Below are positions 44,174 to 54,034 of a DNA stretch of 64,000 nt, one piece after another (the stretch's first letter is position 1; each line of letters opens with the position of its first letter). Both the position numbers and the translations under genes were made by a program. The DNA comes from Pyropia yezoensis. Its lineage: Eukaryota > Rhodophyta > Bangiophyceae > Bangiales > Bangiaceae. The stretch is taken from the NCBI GenBank assembly GCA_009829735.1, contig CM020619.1, positions 26,748,063 to 26,812,062 of the forward strand. The letters run 5' to 3'. Under the pieces are notes generated by a model. It saw nothing but the letters and a program-made list of their open reading frames with translations. It searched no databases and was not told the origin of the DNA.

Positions 44174-47100
44174 ATGCTGGTCGCCGAGTCGGTGGATGTG
44201 GCTGCAGTGCCGGCCGATTCAGCGGCTGACCGAGCGGCCGTGCCGGCTGTGTCGGCGGCTGACCCAGAGTGCAAGCAGGTCGTGTCGGCGGGCGCGGTGT
44301 TGCGGACGTCGGCCGCGTCGCCACCTGGCATGTCGGCTGATCCGTTGGGCGCACCGATGACTGGCCCGGCGGTCGTGCCGGTGGCTATCGTACCTCCCAC
44401 GTCGGTGGGTGTGGTGCATGACGCGTCACAGACTGACCCGGTGGCCGTGGCGCTGGGGACCCCGGTGGTCGAGTCGGAGGTGCAAATGTCGTGCGTAGCC
44501 CAGCTGATGGGGTCATCAGTGCTGGCGGCCGATCCGTCGGAGCGGCTAAAGGAGACGGACTGTGACGTCGACGAGATTGTGCCGGTGCGACCGGGTGGGT
44601 CTGCGCCTGTAGTGGCGGACGAGCCGGCGGAGACAATGCTGGCTGTCACTTACCCGGTGGTGAGGTCCGTGATGACGGGAGCGACGGCCGTTGGTACCGA
44701 CCCGGCGGGGGGTGCCATGGCCACGCGGGGTGATACGACGAGTGCCCTCGGACTGGTGCGTGCTTGTGACGCCCTCTTTGCTCGCATGGGCCCGCAGGCG
44801 ACGTCCCAGGCCGACGCCTTGTGTGTCATCCAGACCACGTCAAACCTTCTTCGTTGCGACCGGGGTGTACGGGTTGCCAAAGCCGCTGTTGCCCATCTGT
44901 CCCGTCTGTACCAGCCGCACGCGAGTGACCCCGTCGTGGTACGTGAGATGACAACCACTGTGAGGCACGCCCCTCGCGGCCCGGGCTTGGCCAGCCTGCC
45001 GCGCGCCATCCTCGAGGCACTCGTGGACATGTTTGTCATCCCCATCATGGTTCCGAACGTGTGGCGGGCAAGAAGGGCAATCGACGACCTGTCTATGCGG
45101 GCGGCGGCGGTGGCCGCAGCGCCCACCGGGGTGATGATCACCGGCCGGTCGGGGCACAAGCGGCTGCGTCTCACCGCGCCCGGTGGTCCTGGTGGCCCCG
45201 CGGGTCCGGCTGCGGTGCCGTCTCCCCGTTTTTTGGCCCTAACCCCCCCCCGCGCGGCCGGTCGTCGACCTGGGGCGGACGCGCCGCCGGCGACGCTTCC
45301 CGCGCAAGGTGGGCGTGCAGCAGACGCTGGCAGTGGGGGTGGTCCGGAGCTCGCCCACTTCAGCCGCGAGATGGTCGCTGCCGTCGGCGCCGCCTGCTCA
45401 AAACTGTTGCATGATCACGGGTCGCTGGCCGATTCTCCCTCCTGGCCGCACCAAGTGACGTTTTTTCGCACCGCCTGGTCCATAGGTGGCTGGCCCCCCG
45501 AGGCCCAGAGGTTCTTACTGAGCGCGTGTCGCGCAGACACTGCCATCGTCCACCGGGCGGTGGTGGCGGGCAAGGGAGGTGCTGAGGTGCTGCAGCCGCA
45601 GCCGTTGAATCTACACACCCACCTGTGGTCGCATTTGGTCGAGTCTGGCCGCAACCTTTTTCGCCCTGGGGCGGGGTCATGGCGACGGCAAGCTTGTCCC
45701 GGAAGTCGCACGCAGCCCCGACGACGTGGCCCTGCTGATGTCCATGCCCGGGTCGTTGGCAATGTTGCCGACAGACTTCTTCGTCGCCTTTATAGAGGTC
45801 GACGCATGGAAAACCGTCATATGCGACATGACGGCGTTGCTGTTTTCGTCCGTCCTTGGCTCTCCGGGTGCTGCTACTGCTGTCGCGCCGGCTGCGGCCC
45901 TGTTTTCACGTGTTGCCAGTGCGACAGCTTCAAATACTGGCGTCGGGTGGCCGGCAGCCCCAGTTCACACTTCCGATGGACAGCCCGGCAGGTCATCCGC
46001 TGCCTGTCCGTTGTCGGTGAGCGGGGGGGCGGTGGGTTTGATAACTGGTCCAACTCGGACCTGTTGGATGGGTGAGCACCCGTCTCGTCCGATGAGGGGG
46101 GGCGCGCTGTGTCCGCCCGCGAGACCACCAGCGCTCCCGCCCCGGATCTGTCGTCGAGTGGCCCCCCACGGCCTTTTGACGCCCTGCGCGTCATCGAAAA
46201 CGCCCTTCACTTGCTGGACGTCTCTGTGCGCGCTCGCGGGGATGATCGTGCCTGAAAGGGTGTCCCCCGGCAGCATTTTGCCGTATGTGCGGCGTTTGTG
46301 CGGAGCAGCCGGGATGTGTTGGCGGACGTGGGCGCGGGGCGCCCGCCTGCGGACTCACCCAGCGAGTCGGATAACCTGTAAGCGAGCGGAGCGCTCGCCC
46401 GTGGCTTGCACCTGCTCATGCGGCGGGGCATCCACCAAGACGTGATAGGCACACAGGGATTCGTCCGACAGGTCTTGGTCCCGTGCCTCATCGTACTCTC
46501 CGACCGCAAGCAGTTCTGCACACGCTTCGATATCATGGACGTGGCAAACCTGGCCTTCGTTGTAAACGAGTGGGTGGAGGCACTCCCGTGGCTTTGGAAA
46601 GTTCTTATCGTGCACGACGAGGCGGACCGGTCGCTATACATCTGGTTGTACTTCGCGGCCGTCCGTAACCTTGTGCAAACCCCTCTTGCGGTTGGCGTGT
46701 GGGCATCTCGGCGGGTGTTGGCCCAGTCAACGTTGGATTGGTTGGCGTCACCGTTGGCCCTGCGGCCCTGGGTCGGGAAACTCGGTGGTACGACCTGTCC
46801 GGGGGTCCTCCACGCGCTAAAGGGTGCGCTCAGTCCGCCGGCCAGGCCTGGCAAGCGGGCCAGCCCCCTGGTCGTACGACTACGTCAGCGCATCGACGAC
46901 ATACTGAGCGGGTATGCTGTGCCAGATGACGCAGAGGCGGGTGTGGGTGCAGCAGAAGCTCCCGCCGGTGCTGGTGCGGTTGCGGCGGCTGCCACTGGGG
47001 CGGTTGCAGCAGCTGCCGCTGGGGCGGGTGCCGGCTCAGGTGCCGAGGACGATGGACCGCCACGCGCAACGCCCGGTGTGGACAGGGCGAGCCCACCAGG

Positions 47101-47935
47101 TGACCCAGACGCCTTTTCCATTGGCGACGACGCGGGGGGCGAAGTCGAGTTTGTGTGCTTCCTACCCGCAGTGGCGGTCCCAGACAATGTGTTGGCTGGG
47201 CAGGCAGTTTCCGCTGTCTACAATGCGGAACCCTGTAACGTCATTGTGTTCATTGACGACGACGATGACTGGAATGACGCAGAAAACGATAAAATGACTA
47301 TCGTCAGTGTGGCCCGGGTGGTCCGAGCCGGCCAACTGGTCGGGGAGCGGCGGACGTCCTCCGCCACTATGGCGGCCGCCCGTGTGGCAGTGGCTCGGAG
47401 TGCTGCCACCTCTCTCGCGACGGTAGCTGCCACCTCCGCCGCGACTGCAGCCGTCCCAGGCGGGCCCTCTTCGCCGGAGGTTGCTGTTACCGCTGCTGCT
47501 CCCGGAGCTCCAACGGCGGCGGGTATAGCCACAGGCGCGGTGGATGCTGTGGCTCTGGGTGCTCCTGGGGCTGGTGGGGCTCCTGCGGGCACGGCGGCCG
47601 TGGCCGACGCGGGTGTTGGCGGAGGTGCACCTTCTGAACCTGGTACTGCTGCAGCAACCGACACCGCGGGGGTGGCTGCTGTGGGAACGTCAGTGGCTCG
47701 GGGTTGGGAGCCCTCTCCCGCTTCGCCTGCAGTTGTAGACGCGGGTGCGGCTGTTGTTGGAGGTGGGACTGCCGGCGTAGGCCCTTGTATCGGTTCCCCG
47801 GCTGGTGGGGGGGACGCGTCTCCCACTGCTGCACCTCAGCCCGCGGCGGCGGCGGCGGCGGGGGATGGTGCCAGCCAGGCCAGTCCTCCCACACTGTGTG
47901 GCGCGGAGGTGATCGGGTGGCGCTCGGTCAGCTGA
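44174..47935 (+). CDS. Large hypothetical protein, frame-broken
   Basis: From the ATG at 44174 the frame gives an alanine/valine/proline-rich start (MLVAESVDVAAVPADSAADR) and then globular sequence: LGLVRACDALFARMGPQATS, VRVAKAAVAHLSRLYQPHAS, LASLPRAILEALVDMFVIPI. Near 45665 coding character moves to another frame (VALLMSMPGSLAMLPTDFFV, AFIEVDAWKTVICDMTALLF). From about 46080 it returns to the first frame (PFDALRVIENALHLLDVSVR, then FDIMDVANLAFVVNEWVEAL and PWLWKVLIVHDEADRSLYIW). An acidic/alanine-rich tail follows, including VIVFIDDDDDWNDAEN. Two or three stops lie in the middle part. Introns or decay could explain this. No known domain was recognised despite good coding character. Confidence 0.45.
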
Positions 47936-48030
47936 CGCTTTGTACGTCCGAGTCCGGGTGAAAGGGTGTCCCATCCCACCTGCGCCCGTCCCCGTTGTAC
48001 GCAACAGGACCTGGGGGCCACTGGCAGGCT

Positions 48031-50779
48031 ATGGTTTTCGCCACCTTGTGCCAGATCGCCAACCGCGGTACAGAGGCGGTGGCGCAGTCTATCGAAGACA
48101 GCAACAAGGGCCATGGCGGCGGCGGCGGACGATGTGGGCGCGTGACCATATCGTCATTGTGCTCCCGCTTTGGCTTGCCTCGCATCGACGCGCCCATCAC
48201 CCTTTCGTCGCCACAGGTGGGTGGCTCCATCTTGGACGACCCGCGGGCGTGTCGCATGTGCAACGTGCTCGTGCGTATGCCCGCCCCGCGGGGTGGTCAC
48301 CCCGGCGGGGGCGGCCTCCCTACCGGGGGATCCGCTGGGCGCCACCACCGCCGCCACAAGGACCGCGGGGGAGAATGTCAAGTGGAGTGGACCCCACAGA
48401 CGCCACTCCGGGTGATTTGTGTGCCTTTTGCGTACCGGAACCCGTCGGCTCGGTGTGCAGCACCCCCGTGGACGCGGTGTTTATTGGCCGCTGCGAGGGC
48501 AACGAGGGGCAACCCGACGGGGGGGTAGGTGGCCCACCGCCCGCGGGGGCAGGCCAGTGGGGGGTGGACAAGACGCCTGGCCCGGGGCTGAACGAGCGGG
48601 ACGATGACGCCGGCACGGCGCGCCACGGTGGCGCATCCAGTCCCCCCCGGCGGAGGTGGTTTTCGGTGCGTCGTTCAGACGTGCAGCCGATGCTCCGTCG
48701 CCGGACGGCGAATGTGGTCGTCACCCTGTCTCATAGTGTCCTGTCGTACAGCCGCGAGTTTGGCGGCCTCGGCCACGGGGACCTTCTTCCGCCAGTCATG
48801 CAGAGGGCGCTCGCCATCCACGCAACGCCTCCGCAAGGGGGACAGCAGGTGGTATCTGTACCGGCACCGGGGCCTCCCCCTCTGCAGAGTGCTCCTCCAG
48901 GCTACGCCCACCTGGACGAGTTCCAGTGCCGCGCAGTGGATTGCATGCGCCGGAAGCTGTTGTCGGACGAGTGTGACGTGCAGCTGGTGACGGGACCACC
49001 CGGGACGCGCAAGACACGCGCCATTGTCTCCATGGTGGACATGGTACTTGGAACCCTGCCAGGCGGGCTGGTCCTGCTCACGTCGCGCACCAACACGGCG
49101 TGTGATGAGCTGTTGAACGCAGTGCACGAGTTATTCTGTCCGTCGGGGGCTGCCAGTAGACACGGCGTCGCGAAACCCGATGCCCTGACGCTCATCAGTG
49201 TGGGTGAACCCCCTCAGGGTGGCCACCGTGCCAGGACAACGCACATTGACGCCGTGGTAGACAAGCGCCTTCCTGTCGCCTACCCGTCCGTGACAGCCGC
49301 GGTGGAACAGGCAAGGGCACGGGTGGCCGATGTGGGCGGTCGTGTGGATCGTTCACGCGCCCAGGGTGCACAGCCGCGGTGGAACAGGCAAGGGCACGGG
49401 TGGCCGATGTGGGCGTTCGTGTGGATCGTTCTCGCGCCCAGGGTGCAGAGCTGGGCGCAGGTGGGTCACAAAACCTCCTCGAGGAATGTGCCGATGCGGA
49501 GCAAGCCGTGGAGGCTGCCTTGCGTCGCCAGCAGCGAGCGGAACGGGAGCTCCGCAAGCGCATCGTGGGCGGCGCGTCCGGCATAGTCACAACGACGTCA
49601 ACGTCGACGGGGGGGCTCGTGGGGGGTCAAGGCTTTGACGCCATTATCGTTGACGAGGGTGCGGCAACAAGCATCCCTGCGTCTGTCGCCGCCATTGTTC
49701 GCGCCAAGCGGGCAAGGCGTGCGGGTGGCTCGTCAGACGAAGAAGAGGACGGTCATCCGGCAGAGCTGACCAAGTGCATTGTCCTTGTTGGCGACAATGC
49801 CCAGCTGAGGCCGAGCGCCGGCATGGAGTACAGAGGCGAGACACGGCCAATGACGTCCAGCGCTTTTGAGCGGCTCGCCCGGTTTCTGTCCGCTTGCATC
49901 ATCCTCTCCGTGCAGTACCGCATGCGGCCGCTGTTATGGTCCCTCCTCCGACAAGTCTTTTACCGGCACATTGGCATGTGGTCGGACGGGCGCGTGCCCA
50001 AGGCCCGCCATGAGGAGGGGTTTGGAACACCCGCGTGGCTAAGCCGTCCGAGTCGGCGTATTCGCTTCGGAGGGCTGCAAGTGACAGACACTTACCGCCT
50101 GCCCGCCGACGATCGGGCGCACAAGTCGGGTTTCACCACCCCCAACAACCAGAGCCTGATTAACGTTGCAGAGCTTCGGATGGTCGAGATGGCTCTTGCG
50201 GATCTACTGCTGGCGTGGGCGACGTCCAGCGAGGCTACCGAGCTTAAGGTGGTGCTCATCACCCCGTACACTGCGCAGCGGAACAAGCTGATTGAAGTGG
50301 TGCAGTCGGTGAGAGACAGCGGGCGGCTGCCCGGCAGACCATGTCCCGACGTCAGGGTGTACACTGTGGATGGCTGCCAAGGCGCTTCTGTGGATTGTGT
50401 CATACTCTCCCTCGTGCGGTCAGAGCCTGGGGTGACACCCGGCGGGAGCACCAACTTTTTGTCCGACGATCGGCGCGTGAATGTCATGGTGTCGCGGGCA
50501 CAGAGCCATCTCCACGTGATTGGTGACATGGACTACCTTTCAAGCTCTGGAGGTGTGCGGAAGAGCTGGTGGGACAACGTCAGCCGTAGGTGGAGGCGGC
50601 CAGGTCTATCGGGCCGCGAGCACATCGACATTGTGGCTCCGACAGGGTGTACTAGTCGGGAGTACGTGGGGGGGGGGGGGGGGGTGGGGGGGGGGTGGGA
50701 CTGTACGGCACCCCCTCTGTTTCATGCTTTGAAAGTGTCGCTTTTCATGTGGTGGCCGGTTGCTCCCCAGTGTAGTTGA
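48031..50779 (+). CDS. Upf1-like superfamily 1 helicase, frame-broken
   Basis: The ATG at 48031 opens an N-terminal part with Cys pairs (DPRACRMCNVLVRMP). After a frame change near 48370 comes another (DLCAFCVPEPVGSVC), then the helicase core. Motif Q/I: AHLDEFQCRAVDCMRRK and VTGPPGTRKTRAIV (the second P-loop glycine is R). Motif Ia: LLTSRTNTACDELL. Motif II: FDAIIVDEGAATSIPASV. Motif III: CIVLVGDNAQLRPSA. Motif IV: LSVQYRMRPLLWSLL. Motif V: VRVYTVDGCQGASVDCVILS. Motif VI: DDRRVNVMVSRAQSHLHVIG. This is the Upf1/SMUBP2/Dna2-type order. A 77-bp tandem duplication at 49296-49449 shifts the frame between motifs Ia and II. The last 40 codons run through a G homopolymer, so the true end is uncertain. 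Confidence 0.8.
49296..49449. repeat. 77-bp tandem duplication
   Basis: GCCGCGGTGGAACAGGCAAG starts at about 49297 and again at about 49374. The two units differ at only a couple of positions. Because 77 is not a multiple of three, it changes the helicase reading frame. The high identity indicates a recent event or an assembly artefact. Confidence 0.88.
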
Positions 50780-50937
50780 TAACTAGTATAGTTGACGTTT
50801 TGAGTTGCGTGACAGGTTGGTGGAGGTTCACATGTCCAGACACTCTTGTTGGGCGATGGGGAGGGGGGGGGGGGGGGGGGGGGGGGGCGGGGGCGTGTGT
50901 GGCCCATGGTTCCACGATCAGTCTTGAGTCACGGCAT

Positions 50938-51335
50938 GTTGTATGCATAACACAACAGATGGGTACGTTCCATGGTGGGATGTTGGCCGGGACTTGGCCA
51001 GGGCTGACCGTGTCGCAATATGTACATAGCGCGTCTGGCGAGCACTTGGCATCGTCAAGACAGATTGCCGAGGCTGACCGTGTCGCGTTATGTACATAAC
51101 GCGTGAGGTGAGCCTTTTTGAGAATCTGGTGGTTGTGGTATGGTAGACAGACCGTGGCGCGTTATGTACATAACGCTCTTCTGATGTTTGTCGAGATAGT
51201 TCGCCAGAGCTGACCGTGTCGCATTATGTACATAACGCGACAGGTGAGCCAGTGGAGAATCTGGCAGTAGTGGCATATCAGACAGACCGTAGAGCGTTAT
51301 GTACATAACGCTCTTCGGATCTTTGTCGATATTGT
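50938..51335. repeat. Array of palindromes with core GCGTTATGTACATAACGC
   Basis: Related sites lie at 50938-50953 (GTTGTATGCATAACAC), 51014-51033 (degenerate), 51084-51103 (perfect 20-bp palindrome CGCGTTATGTACATAACGCG), 51159-51176 (perfect 18), 51221-51238 (one mismatch) and 51291-51314 (perfect 24 bp, arms AGAGCGTTATGT). Centres are about 62-75 bp apart. They belong to a 137-bp higher-order unit (starts about 51072 and 51209) containing GCTGACCGTGTCGC, GAGAATCTGG and CAGACCGT. No gene lies between 50780 and 54030. Confidence 0.85.
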
Positions 51336-51339
51336 TATG

Positions 51340-54030
51340 TGTCGACGCGTGAATATGTGTTTTCCGATTGCGTCATGATTTTGATGCTTCGGTATTTGTT
51401 AATTTCTTTTCGGCAAGTTGACTACTTTCATGAGGGAAAGGGGGGTCGTGGGGGACGAGAAGTTGAACTTACCTGCTCACCACTCACGAGTCGGGTGCGG
51501 TGCCGTTGCCAGACATGTGATGTCCTCGTCAGCTAGTCGATACGATCATTTGAGCTCGTCGGCAATGGTGTGGGCTGGCACACCTCTGCCCGCCGGCTGG
51601 CCCTGTCGTTGTCGCTGACTGCGTGCCTTGCAAATGTTGCACTGGCGGTGCATTAGCCATGCCTCGCTACACCGGCACACTGCCAGTCGGTCGGCCAGAC
51701 GCCGCTGAGAGTCGGTTGGGAGGCGTGCCCGTCATCTCTCGTCCCTCCTCACCCGACCCTCACACACCCGACGTACATACCGCTCCCCACGCGCATCCAC
51801 CGCAGCTCGCCTTGTACTTAGTCTGTGGTGTTATTGGCGAGACCACGGCATCGTCCACCGTGCCCGCTTGTTGACCGACCATGCGCAGCCGGAAGCAGCA
51901 GACATGTGGCGCAGCAACTGCCCGAAAGAAGATGCCACTGGAGCGGCCACCGTCGCCGCCACCGAAGCCTCGGCCTTGTCCCCGCCGTCCCTTTTCGCCT
52001 CACCGCACCCCTCGCAGCCAAGCGACTTGGCCCCCCCCGCAGCCTCCTGCCGCCAACGGACTTGCACACACGCCTCACTGCCCCTCAAACACTGCCCCTC
52101 AAACACTCACACAAACACTCACGTGTCACTGCCTCTCAAACAGCTCACAAGGCGCACATCACCAGAGCGGCGACGCGCCACTGCTCAGCAGGCGGTGGCT
52201 CGGTCTGCGATGAACATTAGGGTCATTAAACCCACCACTCAGTGGCACAAAAATGACTCCGATGCAGGCACGACCCACCATTCGCTCATTAAAAGCTCCA
52301 TAGGTCATTAGACATCTAATCGACCCCTCAATGGGCGCGCGCACCTCTAGTGATGAACGCCACGCGCTCTAGCCCGGGCATGGGCATTTCGCACGGTTCG
52401 CATAATTTTCTCGCATAGCTACCCATTGGTGGACAAGAGGACATCCCTGGGGGCAGGCTCGAATGCGCTCGAGCACGCTCACAGAAGAAAGTCAGGTGCG
52501 AGTGGGGGGGAAACTATAAAGAGAGGGCGACGGGCGGGGGAGGGGGGACGAATTGAATTTCGAATTCCGAGGAGCCCGATCACCTGCTGACACCGACGCG
52601 GATCAAACGGGAGGGGAGGGGATTTGGGCGGCGGCGCGAGATGATGTCGAATTAGACGGTGAATGGGGTGTCCGGGGATGGGTGCTCTCATCTCTCGGCC
52701 GCACGTTCAGCCACATGGAGGTCAGGTCAGTCGCTTCCATCGGCGCCCCCGGGTCTGACAAGAGCCGTAGGTCCACGCGGCCCGCGTGGTGTCGTGTGCT
52801 GGTGACGGGCCATTTGGATGCACCTTGCGGTGAGCTCGCAGCATGTCAATGCCGTCTGTGGCGGTGGCATTGCATTACATGACTGCACCCCCCCCCCCCC
52901 CCCCCAACAAGACGTCCAGGATGATATTTTCCCCAAACGGTGCTCGTAGTGCATTGCAAACGGACGGGGCCTACCGGAAGCACCAAAAGTCTGGGTGCCC
53001 GCGTCCCGGCACGCCGCTCCACATGCACCGTGGCGAGCAGGCAGTGCCGAGGGTGGGTTCAATTGCAGTGTTGTTATTGCCCCGCAGCACGGTGGCGGTC
53101 TCTCTCCCAATACGTGCCGTCGGGAGGGGGGGGGGGGGGGAGGGGGGGGGGGGGTGAGCGGGGGGGGAGGGGGGGGGGGGAAGCTCGCTCGCCTTGGCTG
53201 GGCAAGCCGCACGGATGCTGGCGTGTCAGTCGGCTCAAATGCCACAGTGCATGCGGTGCACTCCGTCCCGCACCCACCGTCGTGCTACTGGCGGCTGTCA
53301 TGAGCACAGCGTCTGTGCGCGGTCTGCAATTCGGCCGCCAACCCCATCACCACCACCGCCGCCGCCAAACCACCACCGCCAGCCCCACGACCGCCACCGC
53401 GAGCCCCTTCACCACCACCGCCGCCGCGCCACAGAACACTCTCACGGCAGCCACCGTCGGCCACGGGTGCCGCGTAGATGAAAAAGACCATTCGTTTCCG
53501 AGGAGGCGAGCTAAGGCCACGCGACAGCCCACAGGGGCACGTGGCGGTGCGAGCACCCTCCGCTCTGCCCCCTGCCCGAGAGGTAGCGTCGGTTTGCGGG
53601 TGGAAGGGGGCGGGCGGCGTGGGGGCGGGGGGGGGGGGGGGGGGGGGGGCGGGGGGGGGGGGGGGTTGGGAGGACCTGGACCGCCGGCCTCCTGACGGCC
53701 CGTGCAGCCCATCGCCAGCGTCTACAGCACGCTTACGGCATCGAGTGAGAGCCCCGGCCCGGATGGTGCCTTGCCAGACGATAAATAGGGCGGTAGGTGG
53801 TGCCCCGAGGTTCCCCATCTTTGCCAACCCCGTCAGCCACCGTCGACAATCCCACCCACCCTCCGCACAGACGTTTCCACACACACAACCTGCTCATCCA
53901 CCTCCACCCCCCCCCCCCCCCCCCCCCGCCCCCCCCCGTTTCCCCCCCCCGCCCCGCCCCCCCCCGTTTCCCCCCCCCCGCCCCGCCCCCCCCCGTTTCC
54001 CCCCCCCCCCCCCCCCCCCCGCCCCGGATT
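51340..54030. other. No supported gene; homopolymer-rich spacer
   Basis: 51340-52560 is mixed sequence with short repeats (CACTCACACAAACACTCAC near 52100). From 52880 on there are C or G runs at 52886-52906, 53126-53180, 53625-53665 and 53907-54020. Long open frames here are composition artefacts. The stretch directly upstream of the zinc-knuckle gene is a repeated CCGTTTCCCCCCCCC unit (53930-54010). Confidence 0.5.
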
Positions 54031-54034
54031 CACG

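Noticed and set aside
45860-45960. Cysteine-rich zinc finger in the large unknown gene
   Set aside because: The cysteines appear in a frame that is not the coding-like one there; the neighbouring frame has better protein character.
50938-51335. CRISPR array
   Set aside because: The repeated units are palindromes within a larger 137-bp tandem repeat; intervals are themselves repeated rather than unique spacers, no cas genes occur, and the genome is eukaryotic.
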